Shown here piece by piece: positions 33,646 through 40,998 of a stretch of 64,000 nt of DNA. The position numbers and the translations under genes are program-made. Source of the DNA: an uncultured Latescibacterota bacterium (GTDB lineage Bacteria; Latescibacterota; UBA2968); NCBI GenBank assembly GCA_958295785.1, contig OY282377.1:5210896-5274895 (forward strand), in the 5' to 3' direction. How positions within the stretch are numbered: position 1 is the stretch's first letter; each line of letters begins with the position of its first letter. Below the pieces are notes generated by a model. The model searched no databases. It worked only from the letters and a program-made list of their open reading frames with translations, and was not told where the DNA came from.

Positions 33646-33753
33646 GTGAAACTCCTCCTCGCCGAAAACCTCAGCTATCGGCTCGTGGCACACCTCAAGG
33701 AAGTCGTTCCCGGCACCGTAAGTGTCGCGCTGATGGTGCTCGGCACGGCTTGA
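33646..33753 (+). pseudogene. DUF5615 (PIN-like) protein, N-terminal stub
   Basis: A GTG-started 35-codon frame reading VKLLLAENLSYRLVAHLKEV then PGTVSVALMVLGTA and TGA. This is the diagnostic start of DUF5615 PIN-like proteins (MKLLLDENLS...L...FPGS.HV), normally ~110-120 residues and paired with DUF433. The rest, and any DUF433 partner, are absent. Confidence 0.75.
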
Positions 33754-33791
33754 GAGGTGTTGCCGCTGGCTTTCCGCGTAAATGCGCTATA

Positions 33792-33824
33792 AAAAAAGCG
33801 GGCACTATATGTACCCGCTTTTTT
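33792..33824. terminator. Bidirectional Rho-independent terminator
   Basis: AAAAAAGCGGG (33792-33802) pairs with CCCGCTTTTTT (33814-33824), loop CACTATATGTA. Its main user should be amtB on the minus strand, whose stop lies at 33850. Confidence 0.88.
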
Positions 33825-33849
33825 CGTTTTGCTATGCGTGCTGACTCGT

Positions 33850-35175
33850 CTAATAATTGTAGCCCCGCTCATCGTGGAGCGCGATATCGAGTCCTTCTGT
33901 TTCATCGGTTTGTGAGACGCGCAGGCCGATGATGGCATCGACAATTTTGAGCAGGATGAAGGACAGGACCGCGCAATAAGCAATGGTAAAGACCACGCCG
34001 ACGAGTTGGACGAAGAATTGCCCGCCTATCGAATCGGCACTGAGTCCTTGCCCGCCGAGGCTTTCAGCGGCAAAGATGCCCGTGAGCAACGCGCCCACAA
34101 TGCCGCCAATGCCGTGAACGCCAAAAGCGTCGAGGGAATCGTCATACCCCATTGCGCGCTTGAGACTGGTGGCTGCCCAGAAGCAGAGAATGCCAGAGGC
34201 CAGCCCAACGACAATCGCGCCCATCGGCCCTACGCTCCCCGAAGCCGGAGTGATGGCGACGAGACCGGCAACCGCGCCCGTGACCGCGCCCAAGATGCTG
34301 GGTTTGCCGAGTTTGATCCATTCGGCGAACATCCAACCCAATGTCGCAGATGCAGTGGCAACTTGCGTGACGAGCATCGCCATGCCCGCCGCGCCATCGG
34401 CCGCGACCGCGCTACCCGCATTGAACCCAAACCAACCGACCCACAGCATCGCGGCGCCGATAACAGTAATGGTCAAACTGTGCGGGGCCATCAGCGTATC
34501 GGGATAGCCCTGGCGTTTGCCAATGACAATGCAGGCGACGAGTGCGGCAACCCCCGCATTGATATGCACGACCGTGCCCCCTGCAAAGTCGAGCACGCCC
34601 ATGTCGCCAAAGAAGGACCCCTCACCGCTCCACGCCATGTGACATATCGGTGCATAGACAACGATGGACCAGAGAACCGAAAACGCGATCATGGCCGAAA
34701 ATTTCACGCGCTCTGCAAACGCGCCGACGATGAGGGCCGGGGTGATGATGGCAAACGTCATTTGGAAAGTGATGAAGACCGTTTCAGGAATGGTGCCCGA
34801 AAGGCTGCTGGCTGTCACCCCGGACAAGAACATGGTGCCCAAACCGCCGACAAACGAATTGAGGTTGAGTTTACCGGCTTCCATGCCATCTGTGTTGAAG
34901 GCAAGGCTATAGCCAATGATGACCCACACCAGCGTCATAATGGCGGTGAGGGCAAAACACTGCATGAGCACAGACAAGACATTTTTGGTACGCACCAGGC
35001 CGCCGTAAAAGAGCGCGAGGCCGGGGATGGTCATAAACAGCACCAATGCCGTTGAGGTCAGCATCCAAGCAGTGTCGCCTGAACTGAGTTCGTCTTCAGC
35101 AAAGGCGATGTTGGGCAAGGCCAGCAACAACGCCGTGCCGACGAGCAGGGTAAAGATGTTATGGCGTTTGATCAT
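33850..35175 (-). CDS. amtB: Ammonium transporter
   Basis: 441 residues, an N-terminal signal-like helix followed by eleven predicted hydrophobic helices. Family landmarks: DTAWMLTSTALVLFMTIPGL, LFYGGLVRTKNVLS, the DFAGGTVVHINAGVAALVAC segment with a pore His, and FGVHGIGGIVGALLTGIFA with the second pore His. It moves ammonium across the inner membrane and is shut by the P-II protein encoded immediately upstream (34 bp), so glnK-amtB form one nitrogen-regulated operon. Confidence 0.96.
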   Translation of the reverse strand: MIKRHNIFTLLVGTALLLALPNIAFAEDELSSGDTAWMLTSTALVLFMTIPGLALFYGGLVRTKNVLSVLMQCFALTAIMTLVWVIIGYSLAFNTDGMEAGKLNLNSFVGGLGTMFLSGVTASSLSGTIPETVFITFQMTFAIITPALIVGAFAERVKFSAMIAFSVLWSIVVYAPICHMAWSGEGSFFGDMGVLDFAGGTVVHINAGVAALVACIVIGKRQGYPDTLMAPHSLTITVIGAAMLWVGWFGFNAGSAVAADGAAGMAMLVTQVATASATLGWMFAEWIKLGKPSILGAVTGAVAGLVAITPASGSVGPMGAIVVGLASGILCFWAATSLKRAMGYDDSLDAFGVHGIGGIVGALLTGIFAAESLGGQGLSADSIGGQFFVQLVGVVFTIAYCAVLSFILLKIVDAIIGLRVSQTDETEGLDIALHDERGYNY

Positions 35176-35209
35176 TGTGTATTCTCCTAATAGTTAAGGT
35201 GGTGGCATT

Positions 35210-35548
35210 TTACAGCGCGTCTGGCCCGGTTTCTCCTGTCCGAATGCGAACGGCCTGTCCCAAATCCGTAACGAAAATTTTCCCATCGCCCACATTGCCC
35301 GTCTTGGCGGCATTCTCAATCGCATCGATGGCGCGGTCGACATCACCTTCATCGATGGCGATTTCCAGCTTGACTTTGGGCAAAAAATCGACGACGTATT
35401 CGGCACCGCGATAGACTTCTCGGTGTCCTTTTTGGCGTCCAAAGCCCCGCGCCTCCGTGACGGTCATGCCTTGAATGCCGATGTCGCCAAGTGCTGCACG
35501 CACATCGTCCAGCTTGTGCGGCTGGATGACTGCTGTGATGAGTTTCAT
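35210..35548 (-). CDS. glnK: P-II nitrogen regulatory protein
   Basis: 112 residues, the exact P-II length. The T-loop has the uridylylation Tyr in YRGAEYVVDFLPKVKLEI, and the C-terminal signature GNVGDGKIFVTDLGQAVRIR is intact. It senses ATP/ADP and 2-oxoglutarate and blocks AmtB. Linkage to amtB identifies it as GlnK type. Upstream leader has no clear TGGCAC-N5-TTGCA sigma-54 site that I can find. Confidence 0.96.
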   Translation of the reverse strand: MKLITAVIQPHKLDDVRAALGDIGIQGMTVTEARGFGRQKGHREVYRGAEYVVDFLPKVKLEIAIDEGDVDRAIDAIENAAKTGNVGDGKIFVTDLGQAVRIRTGETGPDAL

Positions 35549-36453
35549 ACTGAACTCCTCCCTGAAATGGTTGGGGTGGCGTAAATTGACGATGAAATAT
35601 ATCGGGCGTATATTTCTTTTCCGTTTCTTGCCTGTTAAATATGTATTACAGGTAGTGGTTAGTTACCCCGCCCATCCACCCGGCCCAAAGGCAAGAAGCG
35701 AGAGGCGAGACGTAATACCCATTTGCTTTCAAGTTGTCCGTATCCTGCCTCCCATCAGGGAGGAATGAGGAATGGGGAACAGACTTACGTAAAGCGGTTG
35801 GTTCTGCCTCCTTGTGGGTTGCCTTCGATGCGTTGGCTACGCCTGTGCCTACGGCGTGCGGCGTCAACCGCTCAAATTATTCGCGTTTTCATCCTTTTTT
35901 TCAACAACAAAAAAAAGTAGGCGAGCGGGGTACAACTGCCTTAGCAGTTCAAAAATGCCGCTCTCATGCGCCGAGGGGTGCTCTGCACAGCGCAAATCGC
36001 TTCGTTGCATACACGACATGCGTTGGCCTGCAAGGTGGGTTGCAAGATGAATGTGGGTTGCGAGATGGCCTTGCGCGCTGTGCGCGCTGGCTTTATTGGA
36101 GGGTCTTGTGGGATGGCATTTTTGCAATGGCTTCTCTGAATGCCTGTGTAAGGTCAAGGGAATCATTTGCGGGTAGCATATCGCATCACATGAGGACAAC
36201 AGCAATTCAATCTGGTATTATATGTTGCGGATATCGATTTATCCACCTGTCGCATCGGCGACATAGACGCCCGTTTGTGGACCGATGTCAATGACCGCGG
36301 CTTTGTCGATGAACGAGGGGCGTTTTGCACGGGTGCTGGTTTTTATGTGCCCGTGCATCTCCTCGTAGATCAAGCGGGCGATCCCGTGCTTTCGGGGAAT
36401 AATCTGGGGTTTGAATGGGAAGTGATTCTGATTAAGCGTGGATCGCGCTGTTT
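35549..36453. other. ~900-bp intergenic/decayed region
   Basis: Holds the right arm of the long inverted repeat (35718-35777), a 16-bp word GAGCGGGGTACAACTG at 35923-35938 that recurs exactly at 42437-42452, and a protein-like fragment at 36226-36462. Open frames covering 35734-36294 have no recognisable domain and are Arg/Cys-rich, so are not called. Confidence 0.55.
35718..35777 (-). repeat. Right arm of ~58-bp inverted repeat flanking glnK-amtB
   Basis: ATTTGCTTTCAAGTTGTCCG then TATCCTGCCTCCCATCAGGG and AGGAATGAGGAAT: the reverse complement of 33547-33605. The two arms enclose 2.1 kb with the DUF5615 stub, amtB and glnK. Confidence 0.9.
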
Positions 36454-36462
36454 TTACAACTG
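36226..36462 (+). pseudogene. C-terminal protein fragment, family unknown
   Basis: A plus-strand frame without a proper start reads VADIDLSTCRIGDIDARLW, then DVNDRGFVDERGAFCTGAGF and LVDQAGDPVLSGNNLGFEWE, ending RGSRCFYN and TGA. Composition is protein-like (varied, acidic) and it ends 9 bp into the 3' end of the neighbouring oxidoreductase on the other strand. I do not recognise the family; it may be the tail of a deleted gene or chance. Confidence 0.3.
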
Positions 36463-37926
36463 AATCGATTTTTTTAGTTCCTTGAGCGCGGTGCCTTCGG
36501 GGGATTTTTTGTAGTAGGGATCCAGTGGGAAGCAGCCCGAGATCATGCCATTTCGAGGGGCCGTGGTGCAATCGCTGAAGGTGCGGCAGAATTTGCGTCT
36601 GGCGGTTTCGCCCTTGTGGAGCACGTCTGCGGGCAAGTCGGGATAGGACAGCACCATGCGCCCGAGGCCGATGAAATCGACCATGCCATCGCGCACGAGC
36701 GGTTGGGCAACATGGGGCAGAAATTCTTGCAGATAGGAATAGGCCGTGCCCACGATGAGCAGGTCGGGAAATTGTTTTTTGATTTCGGCGACCATGTCCA
36801 CTTGGCGGGCAACGCCCACGAGCGGATCTTCAGGGGGTTGGTAGCCATCCGAAGGCGGGAAATAAGCCGGGCGTTGGATGTGGGGGTTGTAGTAGGGGCT
36901 GCCGGCAGAGAGGTTGACGAGCGCGATGTCGAGTTCGCGCAGCAGGTCGAGGAAGCGGCAGGTCTCGGCGAGATTGGCGGCGGTGGGATCGTTTTCGTCT
37001 ATGCCAAAGCCGTACTTATAGGGCAGGCAGTCGGCAAAATTTTCGGGAATGCCCGGGCCGAGTTTTTTGCCTTCGGATTGATCGGGGTCTGGATAAAAGG
37101 GCGCAAAATCAAACGCGCTGAGGCGCACGCCAATTTGGAGATCGGGACAATCGGCGCGAATGCCCGCGACGATTTCTCGGAGGAAGCGGGTGCGGTTTTC
37201 AAAACTGCCGCCATAGGGGCCTAGACGGGTGAACGCGCTCAAAAATTCGTGACCGAGATAGCCGTGGCAGTGTTTGATATCCACGAACTGATAGCCGAGG
37301 TCATGTGCCATGCGCGCGGCGTTGTGATAGTCGTCAATCAGGCTTTTGATGTCGCTGTCGGACAGGATGGGATCGTCTGAGTCAATGCCAAATTTGTGGT
37401 CGAGGATCGGATGGCGATAGACGATGCGGGGTTCGAGTTTGACTTTGTCATTCGGCCTGCAAAAGCGGCCCGAATGCGTCAGTTGAAGGCCGACGAGCAG
37501 GTCGTCGGTGTCGCCGATGTGTTTGCGGTGTGCGGATAGGAGTTTCTCGCGGAGTTGGCCCAAGCCGGCTTTGGTGTGTTCGGCGGCAAAGAGTTGGTTG
37601 GGGTTTGCGCGGCCTTCAGGGCGCACGGCAACCGCTTCGCCCCCCCAGATCAATTTGGCGCCGCTCAGGCCAAAATTGTGCCATCGGCGCAGGGTGTATT
37701 GCGAGGGGTTGCCATCGGGTTCGCCATCCCAGCCTTCCATGGGGTGAATGCAGAAGCGATTGCCAATGCGAAACCCCTGGCAGTTGATCGGTTGGGCGAG
37801 CGGCGATTCGGGCGCGGTGAGAATTTCCCCATCGCATGGCAGGTCGAGACCCAGGCTTTTGACGTGTGCTTTGAATGAATCGACAGTTTTGTGATGTCCG
37901 ATGCGCTGGTACTTTGCCAGAGGCAT
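36454..37926 (-). CDS. Old-yellow-enzyme-type NADH:flavin oxidoreductase
   Basis: 490 residues from ATG 37926 ([13 protein letters not shown]), with AAAGGAGTGCC before it; the longer frame to 38073 is not homologous. FMN barrel landmarks: [70 protein letters not shown] (catalytic His pair and Tyr) and [13 protein letters not shown] with C-terminal [14 protein letters not shown]. There is no Fe-S/NAD domain of the 2,4-dienoyl-CoA reductase kind. Reduces enones or related compounds; substrate unknown. Divergent from the dehydrogenase at 38030. Confidence 0.87.
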   Translation of the reverse strand: MPLAKYQRIGHHKTVDSFKAHVKSLGLDLPCDGEILTAPESPLAQPINCQGFRIGNRFCIHPMEGWDGEPDGNPSQYTLRRWHNFGLSGAKLIWGGEAVAVRPEGRANPNQLFAAEHTKAGLGQLREKLLSAHRKHIGDTDDLLVGLQLTHSGRFCRPNDKVKLEPRIVYRHPILDHKFGIDSDDPILSDSDIKSLIDDYHNAARMAHDLGYQFVDIKHCHGYLGHEFLSAFTRLGPYGGSFENRTRFLREIVAGIRADCPDLQIGVRLSAFDFAPFYPDPDQSEGKKLGPGIPENFADCLPYKYGFGIDENDPTAANLAETCRFLDLLRELDIALVNLSAGSPYYNPHIQRPAYFPPSDGYQPPEDPLVGVARQVDMVAEIKKQFPDLLIVGTAYSYLQEFLPHVAQPLVRDGMVDFIGLGRMVLSYPDLPADVLHKGETARRKFCRTFSDCTTAPRNGMISGCFPLDPYYKKSPEGTALKELKKSIQL

Positions 37927-38029
37927 TGGCACTCCTTTGGCGATAAATGGGTTGCGTTGAACGGCACAGAAAGCTATAAATATACCAAAGGATGTTTTGT
38001 CAAGCAATGTTTCTGAAAGGAAGGGCAAA

Positions 38030-38992
38030 ATGGAGGAGCGCGTGCAGATTGTAGTGCCGGGCGATGAACCCATGCAGATCGCGGGGTCGCCTCATCTCGA
38101 TAAATTGCAACCTTATGGCGATGTGGTGCTCTACGATACGCGCCCTGCGTCATTGGAAGAGAAAATCGCACGGGTGCAAGACGCCGATCTGATCATGAAC
38201 ACGCGCGGCGCAGTCACATGGGGCGAGGCCGAGTTTTGCCACTTGCCAAATTTGAAGATGATCACAACCTGTTCGATTGGCACGGATATGTTCGATTTGG
38301 AGGCCGCAAAAACGCACGGGATTGTGATTTGCAACCAGCCGGGCAGAACCGCTCCGGTGGTGGCAGAGCACATTTTCGGGCTGATGTTCGCCGTTGCAAA
38401 ACGCGCGGCGTATTTCACCGCAGCGATGAAAAAAGGGGGCTGGCCTCGGATGGACAATGCGATGCTTCAGGGCAAAACCCTGGGGATCATCGGCATGGGC
38501 AATACCGGTGCGGAGATGGCGCGCCTCGCGCGGGCCATTGGCATGGAGGTGATCGCGTGGACCTTTCACCCATCGCTTGAGCGGGGCGAAAAACTCGGCG
38601 TGCGATTCGTCGAATGGGACGCGCTGCTCGAAACCGCCGATGTGATCAGCTTACATGTGGCACTGACAGAGGAGACAAAAGGGATGATCGGGAAGGCCGA
38701 GTTGGACAAGATGAAAACGGGCGCGTTGTTATTGAACGGGGCACGCGGCGCGATTGTCGATACAGACGCGCTCGCGGACGCGCTACATCGCGGGCATATC
38801 GGCGGGGCGGGCATCGATGTGTACGAGGAAGAACCCACGCCATCCGATCATCCCCTTTTTGCGTGCGAACAAGTGGTGCTCACGCCGCATTGTGCCGATA
38901 TGACCCCCGAAGGCGTGGATTTGCTCAACAGCGGCGCAGTGGAAAATGTGATCGCATTTTTGGAAGGCCGCACGCAGAATGCGGTGGTTTAA
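38030..38992 (+). CDS. D-isomer-specific 2-hydroxyacid dehydrogenase
   Basis: 320 residues from ATG 38030, with AAAGGAAGGG 6-8 nt upstream. The NAD-binding Rossmann motif is [20 protein letters not shown] (about 143-162). Catalytic residues: Arg in [13 protein letters not shown], Glu in DVYEEEPTP and His in [11 protein letters not shown]. The family includes phosphoglycerate and glyoxylate/hydroxypyruvate reductases; lack of an ACT domain argues against a regulated SerA. Substrate uncertain. Confidence 0.9.
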   Translation: MEERVQIVVPGDEPMQIAGSPHLDKLQPYGDVVLYDTRPASLEEKIARVQDADLIMNTRGAVTWGEAEFCHLPNLKMITTCSIGTDMFDLEAAKTHGIVICNQPGRTAPVVAEHIFGLMFAVAKRAAYFTAAMKKGGWPRMDNAMLQGKTLGIIGMGNTGAEMARLARAIGMEVIAWTFHPSLERGEKLGVRFVEWDALLETADVISLHVALTEETKGMIGKAELDKMKTGALLLNGARGAIVDTDALADALHRGHIGGAGIDVYEEEPTPSDHPLFACEQVVLTPHCADMTPEGVDLLNSGAVENVIAFLEGRTQNAVV

Positions 38993-39064
38993 CGCAGTGG
39001 TCAGTGGTTAGTTCCCGCCCAACCCCGCAACCCAAAGGTGAGAGGTAAGATGCGAGGATAGAAA

Positions 39065-39090
39065 CGTAGGGGCGGTGCCCCGTGCCCGCT
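39065..39090 (-). repeat. Palindromic element copy with tail
   Basis: GCGAGGATAGAAACGTAGGG then GCGGTGCCCCGTGCCCGC, the reverse-complement of the 25840 form, in the 134 bp between the dehydrogenase and asd. It is preceded by CAGTGGTCAGTGGTTAGT (38996), so both repeat families occur side by side. Confidence 0.8.
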
Positions 39091-39126
39091 CCAGGAGTCA
39101 ATCCCTCAAATCCCGTCAATCCCGAA

Positions 39127-40203
39127 TCAAATATATCCTTCTCGCGTCAAGAGTTCGGCCATGAGGACTGCGCCGCCGGCTGCGCCGCGCACGGTGTTGT
39201 GGCTGAGGGCGATGAATTTGTAGTGAAAAATGGGGTCTTCGCGCAGGCGCCCAAGGGTAATGCCCATGCCATTTCCCGCGTCGCGGTCCAAGCGCGTCTG
39301 CGGTCGGTCATCGCCTTTGAGGTACGCGAGAAATGTTTTGGGCGAGGAGGGCAGGCCCAATGCTCTGGGGTCGCTTTTGAAATTCTGCCAACGTGCGAGG
39401 ATGGCTTCGGCTTTGGGCTTTTTGTCGAACGAGACAGAGACGGCGGCCATGTGTCCATCGGTGACCGGAACCCGAACGCATTGGGCAGAAATGACGGGCT
39501 TGCGCGTGGGCACAATTTCGCCCTTGACGATGTGGCCCCAAATTTTGTGGGGTTCGCTCTCGCTTTTTTCTTCTTCTCCGCCGATATAGGGGATGATGTT
39601 GTCCATCATTTCCGGCCATGATGCAAAGGTTTCTCCCGCGCCGGAGATGGCCTGATAGGTGCATACAGAGGCTTTGGACGGGCCAAATTCTGACAAGGCG
39701 TGCAAGGCCGGGACGTAGGGCTGAATGGAGCAGTTGGGTTTGACGGCGATAAAGCCGCGTTGGACGCGCAGGCGTTTGCGCTGCGCCGGGATGATTTCCG
39801 CGTGCAACGGGTTGATTTCCGGCAAGAGCATGGGCACATCCGGGGTCCAGCGGTGCGCCGAATTATTGGAAATGACCGGGGTTTCCGCTTTTGCGTAATT
39901 TTCTTCGAGGGGGCGGATATCCTCTTTTTCCATGTCGAGGGCGCAGCAGACAAAATCGACCTGAGACGCAATGGCGTCGATTTCCCGCACGTTTTGGACA
40001 ACGAGGTCAGAGGCCGTTTGGGGCACGGCAACATCGGGTTGCGTCCATCGGCCTGTTACAGCTTCGCGGTACGTTTTGCCAGCGGAACGCGGACTGGCTG
40101 CCACCGCGGCGATTTCAAACCAGGGATGATCGGCGAGCAAGGTGACAAAGCGTTGCCCGACCATGCCGGTCGCGCCGAGAACGCCAACTTTGAGCTTGGA
40201 CAT
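39127..40203 (-). CDS. asd: Aspartate-semialdehyde dehydrogenase
   Basis: 358 residues from ATG 40203 (MSKLKVGVLGATGMVGQRFV), AAAGGAAAA upstream. NADP motif GATGMVG (10-16), catalytic Cys in AVKPNCSIQPYVPAL, and substrate residues in ISGAGETFASWPEM with HKIWGHI. Its length and KPNCSIQ motif match the archaeal/eukaryotic-type Asd clade. It reduces aspartyl phosphate toward lysine, threonine, methionine and diaminopimelate. It is preceded by a lysine riboswitch with a terminator, so transcription should fall when lysine is abundant. Confidence 0.95.
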   Translation of the reverse strand: MSKLKVGVLGATGMVGQRFVTLLADHPWFEIAAVAASPRSAGKTYREAVTGRWTQPDVAVPQTASDLVVQNVREIDAIASQVDFVCCALDMEKEDIRPLEENYAKAETPVISNNSAHRWTPDVPMLLPEINPLHAEIIPAQRKRLRVQRGFIAVKPNCSIQPYVPALHALSEFGPSKASVCTYQAISGAGETFASWPEMMDNIIPYIGGEEEKSESEPHKIWGHIVKGEIVPTRKPVISAQCVRVPVTDGHMAAVSVSFDKKPKAEAILARWQNFKSDPRALGLPSSPKTFLAYLKGDDRPQTRLDRDAGNGMGITLGRLREDPIFHYKFIALSHNTVRGAAGGAVLMAELLTREGYI

Positions 40204-40334
40204 CGGTTTTCCTTTCTGCGGATCTGAAATGCAACCACCTGAGAACACAGATAGATAAACACAAATAAATACGGATGGTTAGGCGTTTGTCCGTTCTGCA
40301 TCGCATCAGGAGTTGCAGGTGAATTTTGTTGCGA

Positions 40335-40377
40335 AAATAAAAACAGCCGGTGAGCCAAGGTAAAGGCCCGCCGACTG
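40335..40377 (-). terminator. Attenuator terminator of the lysine riboswitch
   Basis: In the asd sense, CAGTCGGCGGGCC (40377-40365) pairs, with G-T wobbles, with GGCTCACCGGCTG (40356-40344), followed by TTTTTATTTT (40343-40334). The loop contains most of the 3' strand of the aptamer P1 helix, giving the expression platform that links lysine binding to termination. Confidence 0.85.
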
Positions 40378-40571
40378 CCATGCGGAGACCACCCTCAAGA
40401 GAGCGCTTCACGGGATCATCGCCCGCGACAGTCCAGCAGATGTTATCTGCTGCCCCAGCCAAAAGCCCAGCGGAGGGACATTTGGCTTCGGCATCCCATC
40501 CCTTTCACCTGACTTACAGATCCGCTTTCTCGTGCCAGATTACTGATGATGGGACGCGCCTCTACCCTTGG
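40355..40571 (-). promoter_or_regulatory. Lysine riboswitch (L box) upstream of asd
   Basis: Reading the minus strand: P1 is CCAAGGGTAGAG pairing with CTTTACCTTGG (12 pairs incl. G-U). The conserved core follows: AGAGGCGCG, CAGTAATCTGGCACGAG, GTCAGGTGAAAGGGATG, GATGCCGAAG, TTTTGGCTGGGGCAGCAG and TCTTGAGGGTGGTCTCCGC. The GGTGAAAGGG, GCCGAAG, GGCTGGGG and GAGGGTGGTCTC blocks are L-box hallmarks. Aptamer of about 217 nt, normal for the class. It lies 150 nt before the asd start. Confidence 0.93.
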
Positions 40572-40630
40572 TGGAGAAAAACGTCACATATTCCCCATAT
40601 TTTGTCAACTTGAAAATGCGCGGTCGGTTG

Positions 40631-40659
40631 TTGACACGCGGGAAATTGTAGCGTATTGT
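40631..40659 (+). promoter_or_regulatory. Candidate sigma-70 promoter
   Basis: TTGACA at 40631-40636, 17-bp spacer, TATTGT at 40654-40659. It could start the transcript of the sulfatase homologue at 40999, leaving a 330-nt leader. Pattern match only. Confidence 0.35.
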
Positions 40660-40794
40660 AATACGCTTGCGAGGTAATTAGCTTTCAGCCCCCACCTAAC
40701 CGCCCAAAGCGATGTATGGGCTTACCGCTGACCACTACGAAAGACGCGAAAGGGCAAACCGATGGGGATTGGCTCCTGACCCCTGCTTTTCGCT

Positions 40795-40823
40795 TCGGGC
40801 GGGCACAGGGGCCGCGCCCCTAC
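40795..40823 (+). repeat. Palindromic element copy
   Basis: CGGGCGGGCACAGGGGCCGC then GCCCCTACG; 39 bp later the microsatellite begins. Confidence 0.8.
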
Positions 40824-40861
40824 GGTTTCACATCTCGATTTTAGGGGTGGTGGGGTGGACT

Positions 40862-40924
40862 GACTGCTGACTGCTGACTGCTGACTGCTGACTGCTGACT
40901 GCTGATCGCTGATCGCTGATCGCT
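40862..40924 (+). repeat. 7-bp microsatellite, 9 units
   Basis: Six exact copies of GACTGCT (40862-40903) followed by three of GATCGCT (40904-40924). The two unit types differ by a swap of adjacent bases, so the array likely grew in two steps. It lies 75 bp upstream of the sulfatase homologue. Confidence 0.95.
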
Positions 40925-40998
40925 AACCTACGAGAAGCCCTTCACCTGAAGGCGGTGGTCAGTCCGATCAATTATTTGAATCAAACGAGGAGGACATC

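Larger units (their letters stand above)
33441..33849. other. Intergenic region with repeat arm, DUF5615 stub and terminator
   Basis: Contains the left arm of a long inverted repeat (33547-33605), a 35-codon DUF5615 remnant (33646-33753) and a strong bidirectional terminator (33792-33824). Nothing else coding is seen. Confidence 0.7.
40572..40998. other. Intergenic region between riboswitch and sulfatase homologue
   Basis: No gene. Contains a possible plus-strand promoter (40631-40659), a relative of the CGCGAAAGGG repeat (40735-40770), a palindromic element copy (40795-40823) and a 7-bp microsatellite (40862-40924). Confidence 0.6.

Noticed and set aside
35734-36294. A 186-codon plus-strand frame in the spacer after glnK
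   Set aside because: Starts inside the inverted-repeat arm, is Arg/Cys-rich without any domain and includes a dispersed 16-bp word; looks like chance.
40335-40571. T-box or SAM riboswitch in front of asd
   Set aside because: No T-box bulge (UGGN next to a specifier stem) and no SAM-I core; the conserved blocks match the lysine L box.
40862-40924. CRISPR-like repeat
   Set aside because: Directly abutting 7-bp units without spacers: a microsatellite.
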